A stretch of DNA of 64,000 nucleotides from Acidobacteria bacterium 13_1_20CM_3_53_8 (GCA_001920415.1 MNJR01000064.1:1-64000), one strand, 5' to 3'. Shown: positions 17,024 through 26,506, counted from the first letter of the stretch. Notes: generated by a model from the sequence alone, not told the origin. Translations and numbers: made by a program.

Positions 17024-18955
17024 CTATCCGCGATCAATCCATCGCTCGTACCACAGGCTCAGGTTGAGCAGCCCCCACAGGTGCGCGCTCCAGTCGCGTG
17101 CGCCGCGACGATGCTCGTCAACCAGCCGCGCTATGAATGTGTAGTCGAAGAAGTCGCGCCTGCGCATTGTCGAATTTAGCAGATGCTCGTCCAACCATTT
17201 CCCTAAGGCCGCGCGGAACCATTCGCGCACGGGCGCGCCGAATCCCCGCTTCGGACTGTAGAGCAAATCGCGCGGCAGAATCTCTTCCAGCGCACGCTTC
17301 AACACGTGCTTGCCGCTCGCGCCTTCAACTTTCAGAGAGCGCGGCAGACCCATAGCGTATTCGACCAGATGATGATCCAGGAAGGGGACGCGCGCCTCAA
17401 CCGATGTCGCCATAGTTATCTTGTCAACGCGCATCAGCAGCAGTTCCGGCAAACGAAGTTTCAGTTCCAGATAGATCATACGCGCCAGAAAATCAGAACC
17501 GGGGCGCACGCTTCCTATATGCTCTAGATATGAGTTGACGACTTCAAGCGACGAGCGACCTTGCCAGCGTGCGCGCATCTGGGGCGAAAGCGCGCGCGGC
17601 TTCATGCTGTCGTCGTAGATTACTACGCCGCCCCAGAATAGAGGTTCGTCCGCGCCCAGGCGACGAATGAGTTCGATCATTATGCGCTTTCTGCCCGTCG
17701 CTTCTAGCAGAGGACGCGCAACAGCGCTTGCTGCTGAGCGCATCGCCAGTGGAAATTTTTCCGCGTGCTGCCAGAAACGCTCGTAGAGTTGCAGGTGGCG
17801 AACGTAGTTGGCGTAGCCGCTGAAAATCTCGTCCGAGCCTTCTCCGACCTGAACCACTATTGTGCCCGAATCGCGCGCAAGTTTTGATACATAATAGAGC
17901 GGCACGCACACAGGGTCTGCAATCGGTTCGTCCTGATGAAAAACCAGATCGGGCAGAAAGCTGAGCGCGTCCTGTTCGTCAATTATTATCTCGTGATGGT
18001 GCGTTCCAAATCTTTCGGCTACCTCGCGCGCCGAGTCGAGTTCGTTCAAATACTCCTGGTCGCGGAAGCCAACGGTGAAAGTTTCTACGGGGCGCGACAT
18101 CTGTTCCGCCATCAGCGCCACGTTCGTAGAAGAGTCCACGCCGCCCGATAGGAAGACGCCAAACGGCACGTCCGACATCATACGTTTCTTTATAGAAGCG
18201 CGCAGAAGGCGAAGAATTTCTGCATGATGCTCCTCTTCGCTTCTAGTTTCATTCGTTTGCTCCGGCGGAAGCGCGTCCCAGTATTGGCTTATGTTTACTT
18301 CGCCATCGCGCCCAATGACAAGCATGTGGCCTGCGGGCAGTTTCTTTATGTCTCGGAAGAGAGTGCGCGGCGCGGGCGTCGTCATGAAAGTCAGATAGTG
18401 GTAGAGCGATTCTTCGTCAACGTCTGCGGTAACAGCAGGGTGTTGCAGTATAGCTTTTATCTCAGAGGCGAAGATGAAGCGACCCTGCTGTTGGTAAAAG
18501 TAGAGCGGCTTGACGCCAATGCGGTCGCGCACCAGCACTAACTTTTCACGTCGCGCATCCCAAAGCGCAATAGCGTAATCGCCCTCTATGTCATGAACGA
18601 AATCAAGCCCGCGCTCCTCGTAAAGATGCAGTATCGTTTCAGAATCTGTGCGTGAAGCATAACGGTGTCCGCGCTGCTCCAGACCTTCGCGCAAAGAGGC
18701 GTGATTGTAAATCTCTCCGTTGAAGACCAGCCACACGTCATCCGTGCAGCCGCGCATGGGCTGGTGTCCTGCTTCCGACAGATCAATGATGGAGAGACGG
18801 CGAAAGCCAAGGCCGCCGCGCCCGCCATCGAAGATTAACTCTCCGGCATCATCCGGCCCGCGATGCGTCATCTCGTCGCGCATGCGCTCAACCAGCGCAC
18901 GCTCTAATTGGCCGCCCGCCGCACCGTATTCCCAGACTCCGCAGATTCCACACAT
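17024..18955 (-). CDS. asnB: Glutamine-dependent asparagine synthetase-like amidotransferase (copy 2)
   Basis: 643 residues when started at the Met of MCGICGVWEYG; an in-frame ATG 51 nt further upstream lies in repeat sequence and would bury the catalytic Cys2, so it is rejected. Glutaminase features: Cys2, GFRRLSIIDLSEAGHQPM, NGEIYNH. Synthetase features: LSGGVDSSTNVALM and GEGSDEIFSGY, the latter replacing the GMGGDE form of copy 1. The two AsnB enzymes are clearly diverged and bracket the glycosyltransferase/flippase block. Predicted to amidate a sugar acid in the polysaccharide; asparagine synthesis cannot be excluded. Confidence 0.92.
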   Translation of the reverse strand: MCGICGVWEYGAAGGQLERALVERMRDEMTHRGPDDAGELIFDGGRGGLGFRRLSIIDLSEAGHQPMRGCTDDVWLVFNGEIYNHASLREGLEQRGHRYASRTDSETILHLYEERGLDFVHDIEGDYAIALWDARREKLVLVRDRIGVKPLYFYQQQGRFIFASEIKAILQHPAVTADVDEESLYHYLTFMTTPAPRTLFRDIKKLPAGHMLVIGRDGEVNISQYWDALPPEQTNETRSEEEHHAEILRLLRASIKKRMMSDVPFGVFLSGGVDSSTNVALMAEQMSRPVETFTVGFRDQEYLNELDSAREVAERFGTHHHEIIIDEQDALSFLPDLVFHQDEPIADPVCVPLYYVSKLARDSGTIVVQVGEGSDEIFSGYANYVRHLQLYERFWQHAEKFPLAMRSAASAVARPLLEATGRKRIMIELIRRLGADEPLFWGGVVIYDDSMKPRALSPQMRARWQGRSSLEVVNSYLEHIGSVRPGSDFLARMIYLELKLRLPELLLMRVDKITMATSVEARVPFLDHHLVEYAMGLPRSLKVEGASGKHVLKRALEEILPRDLLYSPKRGFGAPVREWFRAALGKWLDEHLLNSTMRRRDFFDYTFIARLVDEHRRGARDWSAHLWGLLNLSLWYERWIDRG

Positions 18956-18960
18956 GAGTA

Positions 18961-19060
18961 ATCTTCGATTTTGGATTTTAGATTTTGGATTTTGGATTGA
19001 AGGCAAGGATGCCGTGACAGTGTGCCCTCAATCTAAAATCCAAAATCTAAAATCCAAATT
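18961..19060. repeat. Heptamer palindrome, GATTTTGG/GATTTTAG variant, copy 2
   Basis: TTTTGGA and TTTTAGA units face an arm of AATCTAAAATCCAAAATC type. It fills the gap between the two genes and ends at the heparinase stop codon. Confidence 0.85.
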
Positions 19061-21271
19061 TCACTTGCCATCTCTTAATTTCGCTATCAAGCTTAAACGA
19101 TCTTCGTCGCGCTCCGTCGCGCAGACAGGGATTATAGCCCAGCGAAACGTTCTCGGAACGTCGGCGCGCGCAGTCCAGCATGCGGCAGTGGAAGCAGACC
19201 TTGCGCCGTAATCGCGCGACGTGAATTGCTGCTCAAGCGTGGGCGCATTTTCGATGTCGAGCGCGCATACGAACAGGCGCGCGTTCGTAGTATTGTCGCT
19301 GGCAAGAATGATTCTCTTATCGCTCACTTTTGTCTCAATCTTTTCTCCGAAGTGAAAACGAAGATGAAAGAGGTGCTCGCCCTCTCCTATGAAAGAGTCT
19401 TTGATGAGCCAGAAACGCTCGCGCTTGTCGAACCGAACGGCGCGGGCGTGCGTGACGGGTTTTCTCAATCTTCTATAGCCGTAGTGCTCCGCAACGATCA
19501 GATCATGCTCCGTTGTAGTCTCCCATCGCAACACCTTCGGCTCGGCTTCGTTTCCAATTATGAAAGGCAACTCTTCATCAATCGTGTTCTGCTCGACATC
19601 ATCCACCTCTACGGTCGAATGATAACGAGTTGAGCGAAAGTGGTGGCGATCCTGAAGGTTTCCTCTGTAAACAAACGTTCCCGGATCAACTATGAAGGCA
19701 GTGCCGCAAACGGACACTTCTATACTGAGCGCGTCATTGTGGCCGTGCGAGCCTCGCCCGCCGACGCCCGCGCCGCTCGCGTTGAAGAGCAGATAAAGGT
19801 CTCTGTCACGACAGATATACGTGCCCGCATCTGCGAAAGCCTGCGAGACCACATTGCTCTCGTCGCATTCCAAATTCTGAAAGGCACGCACACCATCTTC
19901 GCCCAACACCCACAGCAACTCTTCCGTCATGGGCCAATCACGCGATTTGAAGCGCGCGTCAGAAAATAGCGCCGCGCCAAGCGCCAGCAGGTAAGAGTGA
20001 TCGTCAGCCGCGCGATGCGCTATGGGCAATACCTGTCCACTGTCCGTGTCGCCTATGAGCGGCGCGCGCCCGTCTGGCCTCAGATAAGCGCGCATGTAAT
20101 CGAACATGGCGTGAAGCTTACGCCAGTACCTCTCTTCAATCTCTATATTGTTGGCGCGGGCTGCTATGAATGAGTATAGGAAGAGTTCCAGCACGAAGCG
20201 ATGATAGCCCGTTGAAGATTCTGCGTCCGCTCCGTCGGCAAGAATCTGTTTATCCATCTCGCGCTTGAGTTCTTTAAGTGCGAACTCGCGCCAATCTCTT
20301 GCGGCCTTCAACTCCGGCAGCATCAACCCAAGCCACAGCAGGCCAACCACGTCCGACAGATAATGATTGCTAGTAGCAATATAAGAGAACTCAAGGTTGC
20401 GCAGTATGTGAGCGCCGTGCTGGTCGAAGATAGCCAGTAATAACTGAAGCCGCTCTTCATTCAATTGAGGCGAACGCCGGAAAATCTCGAACGCTGCGAG
20501 CAGGTTCATAGCGCGCAACGCCACCTCCATAGCGCAAGCCCAGTTCGGGCCTGAGCCTACTGGATTCTGCTCGCGCCAGCTTTCCACCTGAGCGAAAAAA
20601 GCGGACGCAAGCCGCTCATCTTCCGTGACAACGAAGGCGCGAGCGAGCGTGATGAGATGCGACAGGCGATTCAGTTCCCAGACTACTCGAATGTCCGAGC
20701 CGTCCATGTGCTGGTAATTCGTATCAGCATGAAAGCGTAGCGGCCACTCCATGCCCGAACGCGGGTCGCGCCTCCATTCTATCTCGCCAGCGCCAAACCT
20801 TTGTTCTTCATAACCCATCAAAGCCCATCGTTGTTCACCCGCTATTCGCGCAGCGCGCTCTATCAGTTCTTCTGTCTCTGCCGGGAAAAGCGAGCGCTGA
20901 GAGATTGAGAGCTTATCTGTTGGAGAGGCGAAGCCCGGAAGAAATTTCGGGGACGAGCGTAGACGAAAGTGGTTTAGCAATTCCGACGGCGTAAGACGCG
21001 CGAACTCCGTGCGAAGATGCGCGCCCTCCTCATTAAATCTCGTCAAGCTCGCGCGCTCGCGCCTGCGCCGAAGCGCCGCGCGGCTGCGACGCAATAGCTC
21101 CAACGCCGCCGCACGCACATTGACTTCGCCGCGCAGAGCACGATGCAACTTAGGAATAAAGGAGAGACGCGTAGACGCGGAGACGCGGAGACGCGGAGAG
21201 AAAAACAGAAGAAGTTCTTTCAGTCGCCGCGTCTCCGCGTCTCCGTGTCTACGCGTCCCTTCATCCCTCAT
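19061..21271 (-). CDS. Heparinase II/III-family polysaccharide lyase
   Basis: 736 residues as drawn. An N-terminal all-alpha toroid domain (about 75-400) carries the segment ESWREQNPVGSGPNWACAME. A C-terminal beta-sandwich (about 420-730) carries GRGSHGHNDALSIEVSV, which contains the His of the Heparinase_II_III family, and DPGTFVYRGN. No signal peptide is visible. Such lyases sit in exopolysaccharide clusters with AsnB and fused dehydrogenases and probably trim or depolymerise the product. The first 45 or so residues are translated from a tandem repeat (GACGCGGA and GGGATGA units), so the true functional start may be downstream (a TTG near 21149 is possible). ATGA overlap with wecB. Confidence 0.85.
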   Translation of the reverse strand: MRDEGTRRHGDAETRRLKELLLFFSPRLRVSASTRLSFIPKLHRALRGEVNVRAAALELLRRSRAALRRRRERASLTRFNEEGAHLRTEFARLTPSELLNHFRLRSSPKFLPGFASPTDKLSISQRSLFPAETEELIERAARIAGEQRWALMGYEEQRFGAGEIEWRRDPRSGMEWPLRFHADTNYQHMDGSDIRVVWELNRLSHLITLARAFVVTEDERLASAFFAQVESWREQNPVGSGPNWACAMEVALRAMNLLAAFEIFRRSPQLNEERLQLLLAIFDQHGAHILRNLEFSYIATSNHYLSDVVGLLWLGLMLPELKAARDWREFALKELKREMDKQILADGADAESSTGYHRFVLELFLYSFIAARANNIEIEERYWRKLHAMFDYMRAYLRPDGRAPLIGDTDSGQVLPIAHRAADDHSYLLALGAALFSDARFKSRDWPMTEELLWVLGEDGVRAFQNLECDESNVVSQAFADAGTYICRDRDLYLLFNASGAGVGGRGSHGHNDALSIEVSVCGTAFIVDPGTFVYRGNLQDRHHFRSTRYHSTVEVDDVEQNTIDEELPFIIGNEAEPKVLRWETTTEHDLIVAEHYGYRRLRKPVTHARAVRFDKRERFWLIKDSFIGEGEHLFHLRFHFGEKIETKVSDKRIILASDNTTNARLFVCALDIENAPTLEQQFTSRDYGARSASTAACWTARADVPRTFRWAIIPVCATERDEDRLSLIAKLRDGK

Positions 21272-21290
21272 CCCTCATCCCTCATCCCTT
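21163..21290. repeat. GACGCGGA octamer palindrome plus TCATCCC heptamer array
   Basis: GACGCGGA repeats (21171-21198) face a complementary CTCCGCGT arm (21226-21256), followed by four exact tandem TCATCCC heptamers (21261-21288). On the minus strand the heptamer reads GGGATGA, so it holds a start codon and a TGA stop in every repeat. The wecB stop and the heparinase ATG both lie in it. Confidence 0.9.
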
Positions 21291-22380
21291 GAATGGCGTC
21301 CAGGATGCGGTCAGCCGTGTGGCCGTCCCACAGGGGAGGCACACGGCTTGAAAATTTCTCGCGCGGCGTGTCAAGCACTTCCAGCGCGGCGCTCACAATC
21401 ACGTCAGCATCCGTGCCAACTATCTTGTTCGTGCCCATAGAGACCGTGATGGGGCGTTCTGTGTTTTCGCGCAATGTGAGACAGGGGATATAGAGCGCAG
21501 TTGTCTCTTCCTGAATCCCACCCGAATCCGTAAGAACCAGTCGCGCGCCGCTGTAGAGTCTGAGGAAATCCAGATAGCCAAGCGGTTCTATTAGATGAAG
21601 ATTCTCTGCGCGCGCGATTCTTTCATAGAAGCCGAACGCTTCTATTGCTTTCTGTGTGCGCGGGTGCGCGGGGAAAATTATCTTGATTCGCTCGCACAAT
21701 CTTTCGAGCGCGAAGAGTATGCCCGAAAATGTGTCGCGCTCGTCAACGTTGGAAGGCCTGTGTAGCGTGACGACCGCATAATCTTCACCCGTAACGCCAA
21801 GCGTCTCGCGCACGGTTGAAGTTTCCGCTCGTTTCAATTGCGCGAAGAGTGAATCAATCATCACGTTGCCCACGAGTTTGATGCGCTCTGGCGGTATCCC
21901 TTCGCGTGCGAGATTTTCGTCCGCGTCGTGCGAGGGCGTGAGCAACAGGTCTGCGATTCTGTCTGTCAGCAAGCGGTTTATCTCTTCCGGCATCGTGCGG
22001 TCGCGGCTGCGCAAACCCGCTTCTACGTGCGCGACCGGGATTAAAAGCTTGGCGCAGACTAAAGCGCAAGCCAGCGTGGAGTTCACATCGCCCACGACTA
22101 CGACCCAGTCCGGCCTTTCTCTTAAAACCACAGGCTCGAACGCCTGCATCACGGCGGCGGTCTGCGCGGCGTGCGTGCCAGAGCCTACGCCCAGGTAAAC
22201 GTCCGGTCTAGGCAAGCCCAGATCGCGGAAGAATGCGTCCGACATCTGCTCGTCGTAATGCTGCCCGGTGTGAACGATGAGCGGCGCGAACGCGGATGCG
22301 CGCCGACGCATGGCCTCCACAATCGGCGCGACCTTCATAAAATTCGGCCTCGCGCCGACAACGTTGATTACTTTGAGCAT
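21268..22380 (-). CDS. wecB: UDP-N-acetylglucosamine 2-epimerase
   Basis: 370 residues, full length for the non-hydrolysing family that converts UDP-GlcNAc to UDP-ManNAc. Signature segments: VVGARPNFMKVAPIVEAM (4-21), HTGQHYDEQMSDAFF (37-51), VVGDVNSTLACALVCAKL (96-113), HVEAGLRSRDRTMPEEINR (118-136) with the active-site Asp/Glu/His residues, and LTDSGGIQEETTAL near 283-296. Directly upstream lies wecC, and the two should supply UDP-ManNAcUA. The stop codon is in a GGGATGA heptamer that also starts the lyase gene. Confidence 0.96.
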   Translation of the reverse strand: MLKVINVVGARPNFMKVAPIVEAMRRRASAFAPLIVHTGQHYDEQMSDAFFRDLGLPRPDVYLGVGSGTHAAQTAAVMQAFEPVVLRERPDWVVVVGDVNSTLACALVCAKLLIPVAHVEAGLRSRDRTMPEEINRLLTDRIADLLLTPSHDADENLAREGIPPERIKLVGNVMIDSLFAQLKRAETSTVRETLGVTGEDYAVVTLHRPSNVDERDTFSGILFALERLCERIKIIFPAHPRTQKAIEAFGFYERIARAENLHLIEPLGYLDFLRLYSGARLVLTDSGGIQEETTALYIPCLTLRENTERPITVSMGTNKIVGTDADVIVSAALEVLDTPREKFSSRVPPLWDGHTADRILDAIQGMRDEG

Positions 22381-22385
22381 GAAAA

Positions 22386-22464
22386 GATGGCAAATGGTAA
22401 ATAGTAAATGGTAAATGGAAGAACTGCTTCCTTCTATTTACCATTTACCATTTACCATTTACCG
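22386..22464. repeat. Heptamer palindrome, AAATGGT/ATTTACC family, copy 1
   Basis: AAATGGT AAATAGT AAATGGT AAATGG, a short spacer, then ATTTACC repeated four times in the opposite sense. It lies in the gap between wecB and wecC. Confidence 0.88.
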
Positions 22465-22468
22465 CTTT

Positions 22469-23806
22469 TTACAATCTAATTATCCTCGCGTGGCTTGTGC
22501 GGCGCAGGTCGCCGTTCAGCGCGTTGCGTGTGTCAACGATGAGCGAGGAGAGTTCGCAGACTCTTTTGTAATCAATGTCGGAATGGTCTGTGACGATGAC
22601 GACGCAATCCGACGAGCTTAGCTCTTTGTCCGTCAGAGGAACGCTTGATAGTGGCTCGCTGCTGCCTTCTGTGTGCGCGTCGTCAAAGCGCACTTGAGAT
22701 ACGAACGGGTCGTGATAGCAAACCTGAGCGCCTTTCGCGCGCAGCCGGTCAATGATAGAGAGCGCAGGGCTTTCGCGCACGTCGCTAACATCCCGCTTGT
22801 AGGCGACTCCGAGCAGTAAAATTCTAGACCCTTTCAACGCTTTCCGCTCGTCATTCAATCCATCCGAGATGAGCGTGACGACATGCTCAGGCATATGTGA
22901 GTTTACGTCTTCGGCCAAACCTATGAAGCGTGAATCCAATCCATGCTGTCGCGCTTTCCAAGAAAAGTAATGCGGGTCTATTGGGATGCAGTGACCACCT
23001 ATGCCCGGGCCTGGATAGAAGGGCATGAAGCCGAAAGGTTTCGTGGCTGCGGCGCGTATCACTTCCCATGTGTCTATGCCTAGCGCATAACAGAGGCGCG
23101 CCATCTCGTTCGCCATGCCTATGTTGACCGCTCGAAATGTGTTTTCAAGAAGTTTGGCGGCTTCGGCCACGCGCGCGCTAGAAACCGCGTGCACATCTTT
23201 AACAATCTGCGAGTAGAGATGCGCCGCCGCGAGCGTTGAATCTTCCGTGCAGCCTCCTACGACTTTTGGTATGTTGTGCGTCTGAAATTGCGGGTTGCCG
23301 GGGTCAACTCTTTCGGGCGAGAAGGCAAGCAGGAAATCCCCGTCTAGTTTCAGCCCCGTTTCCTCGAACATCGTTAGCAGTATCTCGTCGGTCGTGCCCG
23401 GATAGGTGGTTGATTCAAGCACGACTAGCTGGCCGCGCCGAAGGCGATTGCGAATCTCTTCTGCGGCGGCGAGTATGTATGACACGTCCGGCTCTTTCGT
23501 CTTACGAAGCGGCGTGGGCACGCAGATGATTATGGCGTCGCAATCTTTCAGATGACTGAAATCCGTCGTAGCCCGCAGCCTATCAGCCGTAACCAACTCT
23601 TCAACGGCGGACGATTGCACGTCGCCAATGTAGGAGCGCCCCTGGTTTATCTCGTCGGCTTTTCGCTCGTCAACCTCGAAGCCTGTCGAGATAAAACCTT
23701 TTCGGGCGAACTCTACTAGAAGAGGCAGGCCAACATAACCCAGGCCAATGACGCCCACGCGCGCACGCTTCTCTGTTATCAAACTCACAATGTCGTCTTT
23801 AATCAT
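22469..23806 (-). CDS. wecC: UDP-N-acetyl-D-mannosamine dehydrogenase / nucleotide-sugar dehydrogenase
   Basis: 445 residues from the Met of MIKDDIV; an in-frame ATG 45 nt upstream gives a non-conserved extension. UDP-glucose/GDP-mannose dehydrogenase family, oxidising the C6 hydroxyl to a carboxylate. NAD motif GVIGLGYVGLPLLVEFARKG (about 18-37). The catalytic region is FMPFYPGPGIGGHCIPIDP (about 241-259), with the Cys nucleophile in GGHCIP. The C-terminal domain has LLLGVAYKRDVSDVRESPAL. Next to wecB, so UDP-ManNAcUA synthesis is likely; a UDP-GlcNAc or UDP-Glc specificity is the alternative. Confidence 0.94.
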   Translation of the reverse strand: MIKDDIVSLITEKRARVGVIGLGYVGLPLLVEFARKGFISTGFEVDERKADEINQGRSYIGDVQSSAVEELVTADRLRATTDFSHLKDCDAIIICVPTPLRKTKEPDVSYILAAAEEIRNRLRRGQLVVLESTTYPGTTDEILLTMFEETGLKLDGDFLLAFSPERVDPGNPQFQTHNIPKVVGGCTEDSTLAAAHLYSQIVKDVHAVSSARVAEAAKLLENTFRAVNIGMANEMARLCYALGIDTWEVIRAAATKPFGFMPFYPGPGIGGHCIPIDPHYFSWKARQHGLDSRFIGLAEDVNSHMPEHVVTLISDGLNDERKALKGSRILLLGVAYKRDVSDVRESPALSIIDRLRAKGAQVCYHDPFVSQVRFDDAHTEGSSEPLSSVPLTDKELSSSDCVVIVTDHSDIDYKRVCELSSLIVDTRNALNGDLRRTSHARIIRL

Positions 23807-23904
23807 GATAGTCTTAATCTCTCGAAAAAGTAGTGGGCTGACGCCGATCATCGAAGGCAGGAATTTCCCGTCACCATCCGACCATCAAGACTAGGCGAGA
23901 GAAA

Positions 23905-24022
23905 GAAGAAAGTCAAAAGTAAAAAGGTAAAAGGCAAAAGGAAGGCCGAAACCACTTTTAATTAAAAGATTGGCTTCCCCTCACTTTTTACTTTTACCTT
24001 TTTACTTTTGACTTTCTTCCGC
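23905..24022. repeat. Heptamer palindrome, AAAAGGC/AAAAGGT family, copy 2
   Basis: AAAAGTA AAAAGGT AAAAGGC units on the left and the complement on the right, around a spacer that shares TTTTAATTAAAA with the copy at 931. It marks the end of the polysaccharide region. Confidence 0.88.
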
Positions 24023-24188
24023 CTTGCTCTTGACAGTCTCTCGCGTGACGGTTTATACACGCCGGACAAGCCGTCTCGAAATTTGAAGGTTAGAGAGTTT
24101 CGGCATGAGACCGTCTTGGCCCAACTCGCAGGGCAAGCCGCCGATTAAAGCTATGCGCCAAAAGACCCTGAAAGGAAACTTAACAGCT

Positions 24189-24776
24189 ATGCCTAACAAG
24201 GAGAGAGCGAACGCGGCACTTGCGCTGGTGCTGCTGGCCTCAGTAACACTCGCGTGCAGCGCGCTGAAGAATCTGACAGGCGGCGGTGCCCGCACGGAGG
24301 CCAACAAGCTTGTCACGCAGGCTCAGCAGGAGCTTGCAGAAGTTGATAGGATTGATACAGAGAACGACAGCAAGCTCAGCGACCTCAACCGCGCCGAAGA
24401 CGAGAATAACGCGGCTGATGTGAAGCGAATATTAGAGGAGTCAATGAAGGCGCTTGATGAAGGTCTTCAGCATGGCGAGAACGCCGCGCAGAAGATCGAG
24501 CAGGCATCGAAGCTAGACATAGACCCCATCTACAGGGACTACCTTCAACTGAAGGCGCAGGCATTCCGCAAACAGATAGACGCCTACAAACGTCTACGCG
24601 ACGCCGCACAGATCATGCACGATAACTACGGCAAAGGCGGCTCCGCCGAGACGCAGGCGAAGGCAGATTTTCGCAAGGCGAACGATGACTATCGAAAGCT
24701 GCTAAACGAAGCGCGCGACCTTCACCGCAAGGCTGACGCCATCGCTCGCCAGAACCCGCAGAAGATAGGAGTTTAG
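24189..24776 (+). CDS. Small helical lipoprotein, unknown function
   Basis: 195 residues from the Met of MPNKERANAA. Further upstream in-frame ATGs exist but would push the lipoprotein signal inside the protein. Residues 8-22 are hydrophobic and end at the lipobox LACS, so Cys is the likely lipidated residue. The mature part is charged and helical, rich in Glu/Lys/Ala (about 40-190), and could form a coiled coil. GGAAACTT about 10 nt upstream is a weak ribosome binding site. I do not recognise the family. Membrane-anchored, periplasm-facing location is inferred. Confidence 0.75.
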   Translation: MPNKERANAALALVLLASVTLACSALKNLTGGGARTEANKLVTQAQQELAEVDRIDTENDSKLSDLNRAEDENNAADVKRILEESMKALDEGLQHGENAAQKIEQASKLDIDPIYRDYLQLKAQAFRKQIDAYKRLRDAAQIMHDNYGKGGSAETQAKADFRKANDDYRKLLNEARDLHRKADAIARQNPQKIGV

Positions 24777-24783
24777 AAAAAGA

Positions 24784-24861
24784 GCAGTTTTCAGTTTTTA
24801 GTTTTCAGTTTTCAGTTAAAGCCAGTTCGCCTCTTTCTGAAAACTGAAAACTAAAAACTGT
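24784..24861. repeat. Heptamer palindrome, CAGTTTT family, copy 4
   Basis: CAGTTTT CAGTTTT TAGTTTT CAGTTTT type units face CTGAAAA CTGAAAA CTAAAAA. It lies between the lipoprotein and the permease genes. Confidence 0.85.
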
Positions 24862-24870
24862 TTTTATGCG

Positions 24871-26412
24871 ATGAGCGAAGTTAAAGGCAAAGCTGAAAAG
24901 CTTGTGCGCAGTCTGGGGCTTCTGGACGCGACGATGATTGTCGTTGGCTCCATGATAGGCTCCGGCATCTTCATCACTTCGGCAGAATCTTCCAGGCTGG
25001 TAGGCTCGCCCGGATGGCTTCTGGCTGCGTGGGCGCTCGCCGGTGTGTTGACGATAACAGGCGCGCTCTGCTGCGCTGAACTCGCCGCAATGATGCCACG
25101 CGCGGGCGGGCAGTACGTCTTCCTGCGCGAAGCTTACGGCCCGGCGCTCGGTTTTCTTTTCGGCTGGTCGCTCTTTCTTGTGATGCAGACGGGCACGATT
25201 GCTGCGGTCGCCGTAGCCTTCGCCAATTTTACGGGCGTGCTGCTGCCGCAGATTTCCGGCGACAACTATCTTATAGCGCCGCACCGCGCGGGCGGCTACG
25301 CCATCAGTCTTTCAACGCAGCAACTCGTAGCAGTTCTCCTGATAATTCTGCTCACGTGGACGAACACGCGCGGGCTTAAAACGGGGAAACTTATACAGAA
25401 CACTTTCACGTTTACGAAGACCGCTGCGCTCGTCGGATTGATAGTCGTCGGCCTCACATTAGGATGGAAAGTTGGAATGGCAAACGGCGCTGCGGCTTTT
25501 ACTTCTTCTTGGTGGAACCCTTGGGCTAACGGGTGGTCTTCGCAAACAGCGCAAGCAGATTTACGAGCGGCTGGAGCGCTCGCGCTCATTATGCTTTTGG
25601 GAAGAGCAATGACTGGGCCGCTGTTTGCGCAGTCGGCCTGGAACAATGTGACGTTCACGGGCGGCGAGATAGAGAATCCGGGAAAGAATTTGCCGCGAGC
25701 GCTTCTTATAGGTTGCGCAACGGTCGTAGGCCTTTATCTTCTTGCGAATCTGGCCTACGTCGTCACGCTGCCGCTCAAAGCGATTCAGACAGCGCCGCAG
25801 AACCGTGTGGCTACGGCAACGATGCAGGCAATATTCGGCGCGCCCGGCACTGTGATGATGGCCGTTGCGATTATGATTTCCACTTTTGGCTGCAACAACG
25901 GTCTTATACTGGCTGGCGCGCGTGTCTATTACGCTATGGCGCGCGACCATCTATTCTTCGCGCGCGTAGGCACTTTGAACGCGCGCCACGTTCCGGCAAT
26001 CGCGCTCATAACGCAAGGCGTCTGGGCATCGCTGCTGACCTTGCCGCGCACCGTAACCGTAGACCCGCGCACGGGCGCAGTTGCATACGGCAACGTCTAC
26101 ACACAACTGCTCGAATACATAGTCTCGGCTGATCTTATTTTCTACATGTTGATGGTCGGAGCGGTCATAGTCATGCGCCACAAAGCGCCGAATATGGAAC
26201 GACCGTACAGAACTTACGGCTACCCCGTTGTGCCAATACTTTATATATTCATTGCTGCGCTCTTCGTGCTTGATCTTGCTTACCTTGTGCCCTGGACTTC
26301 GGGCATAGGCTACCTGATTGTATTCACAGGCATCCCCGTCTATTTCATCTGGCGTAGCAGTGCGGCGCGACAAAGGAAAGCAGAGACAATCGTAAGTAAC
26401 ACAGGAGGCTGA
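24871..26412 (+). CDS. APC-family amino acid permease
   Basis: 513 residues, about 12 to 14 membrane helices. The first helix holds the family signature: SLGLLDATMIVVGSMIGSGI (14-33), the unwound GSGIF substrate-site loop. Helix 2-3 region: PRAGGQYVFLREAYGPALGF (76-95). Probably a proton-coupled amino acid uptake system or exchanger; the substrate is unknown. A second APC permease lies at 62078-63547 and is not closely similar. Start ATG follows the heptamer repeat by a few bases. Confidence 0.9.
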   Translation: MSEVKGKAEKLVRSLGLLDATMIVVGSMIGSGIFITSAESSRLVGSPGWLLAAWALAGVLTITGALCCAELAAMMPRAGGQYVFLREAYGPALGFLFGWSLFLVMQTGTIAAVAVAFANFTGVLLPQISGDNYLIAPHRAGGYAISLSTQQLVAVLLIILLTWTNTRGLKTGKLIQNTFTFTKTAALVGLIVVGLTLGWKVGMANGAAAFTSSWWNPWANGWSSQTAQADLRAAGALALIMLLGRAMTGPLFAQSAWNNVTFTGGEIENPGKNLPRALLIGCATVVGLYLLANLAYVVTLPLKAIQTAPQNRVATATMQAIFGAPGTVMMAVAIMISTFGCNNGLILAGARVYYAMARDHLFFARVGTLNARHVPAIALITQGVWASLLTLPRTVTVDPRTGAVAYGNVYTQLLEYIVSADLIFYMLMVGAVIVMRHKAPNMERPYRTYGYPVVPILYIFIAALFVLDLAYLVPWTSGIGYLIVFTGIPVYFIWRSSAARQRKAETIVSNTGG

Positions 26413-26506
26413 ATATCGCTCGAAGCTTTATCCGTGCGGCGACGAGCGCGCGGTGATACAATTCAGGTTCGAGCTAACGAGAGAGGCTTTAGTTCAGGCG
26501 GGAATT

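Noticed and set aside
18956-19006. N-terminal extension of AsnB copy 2
   Set aside because: Would place residues before the catalytic Cys2, and the extra codons are repeat sequence.
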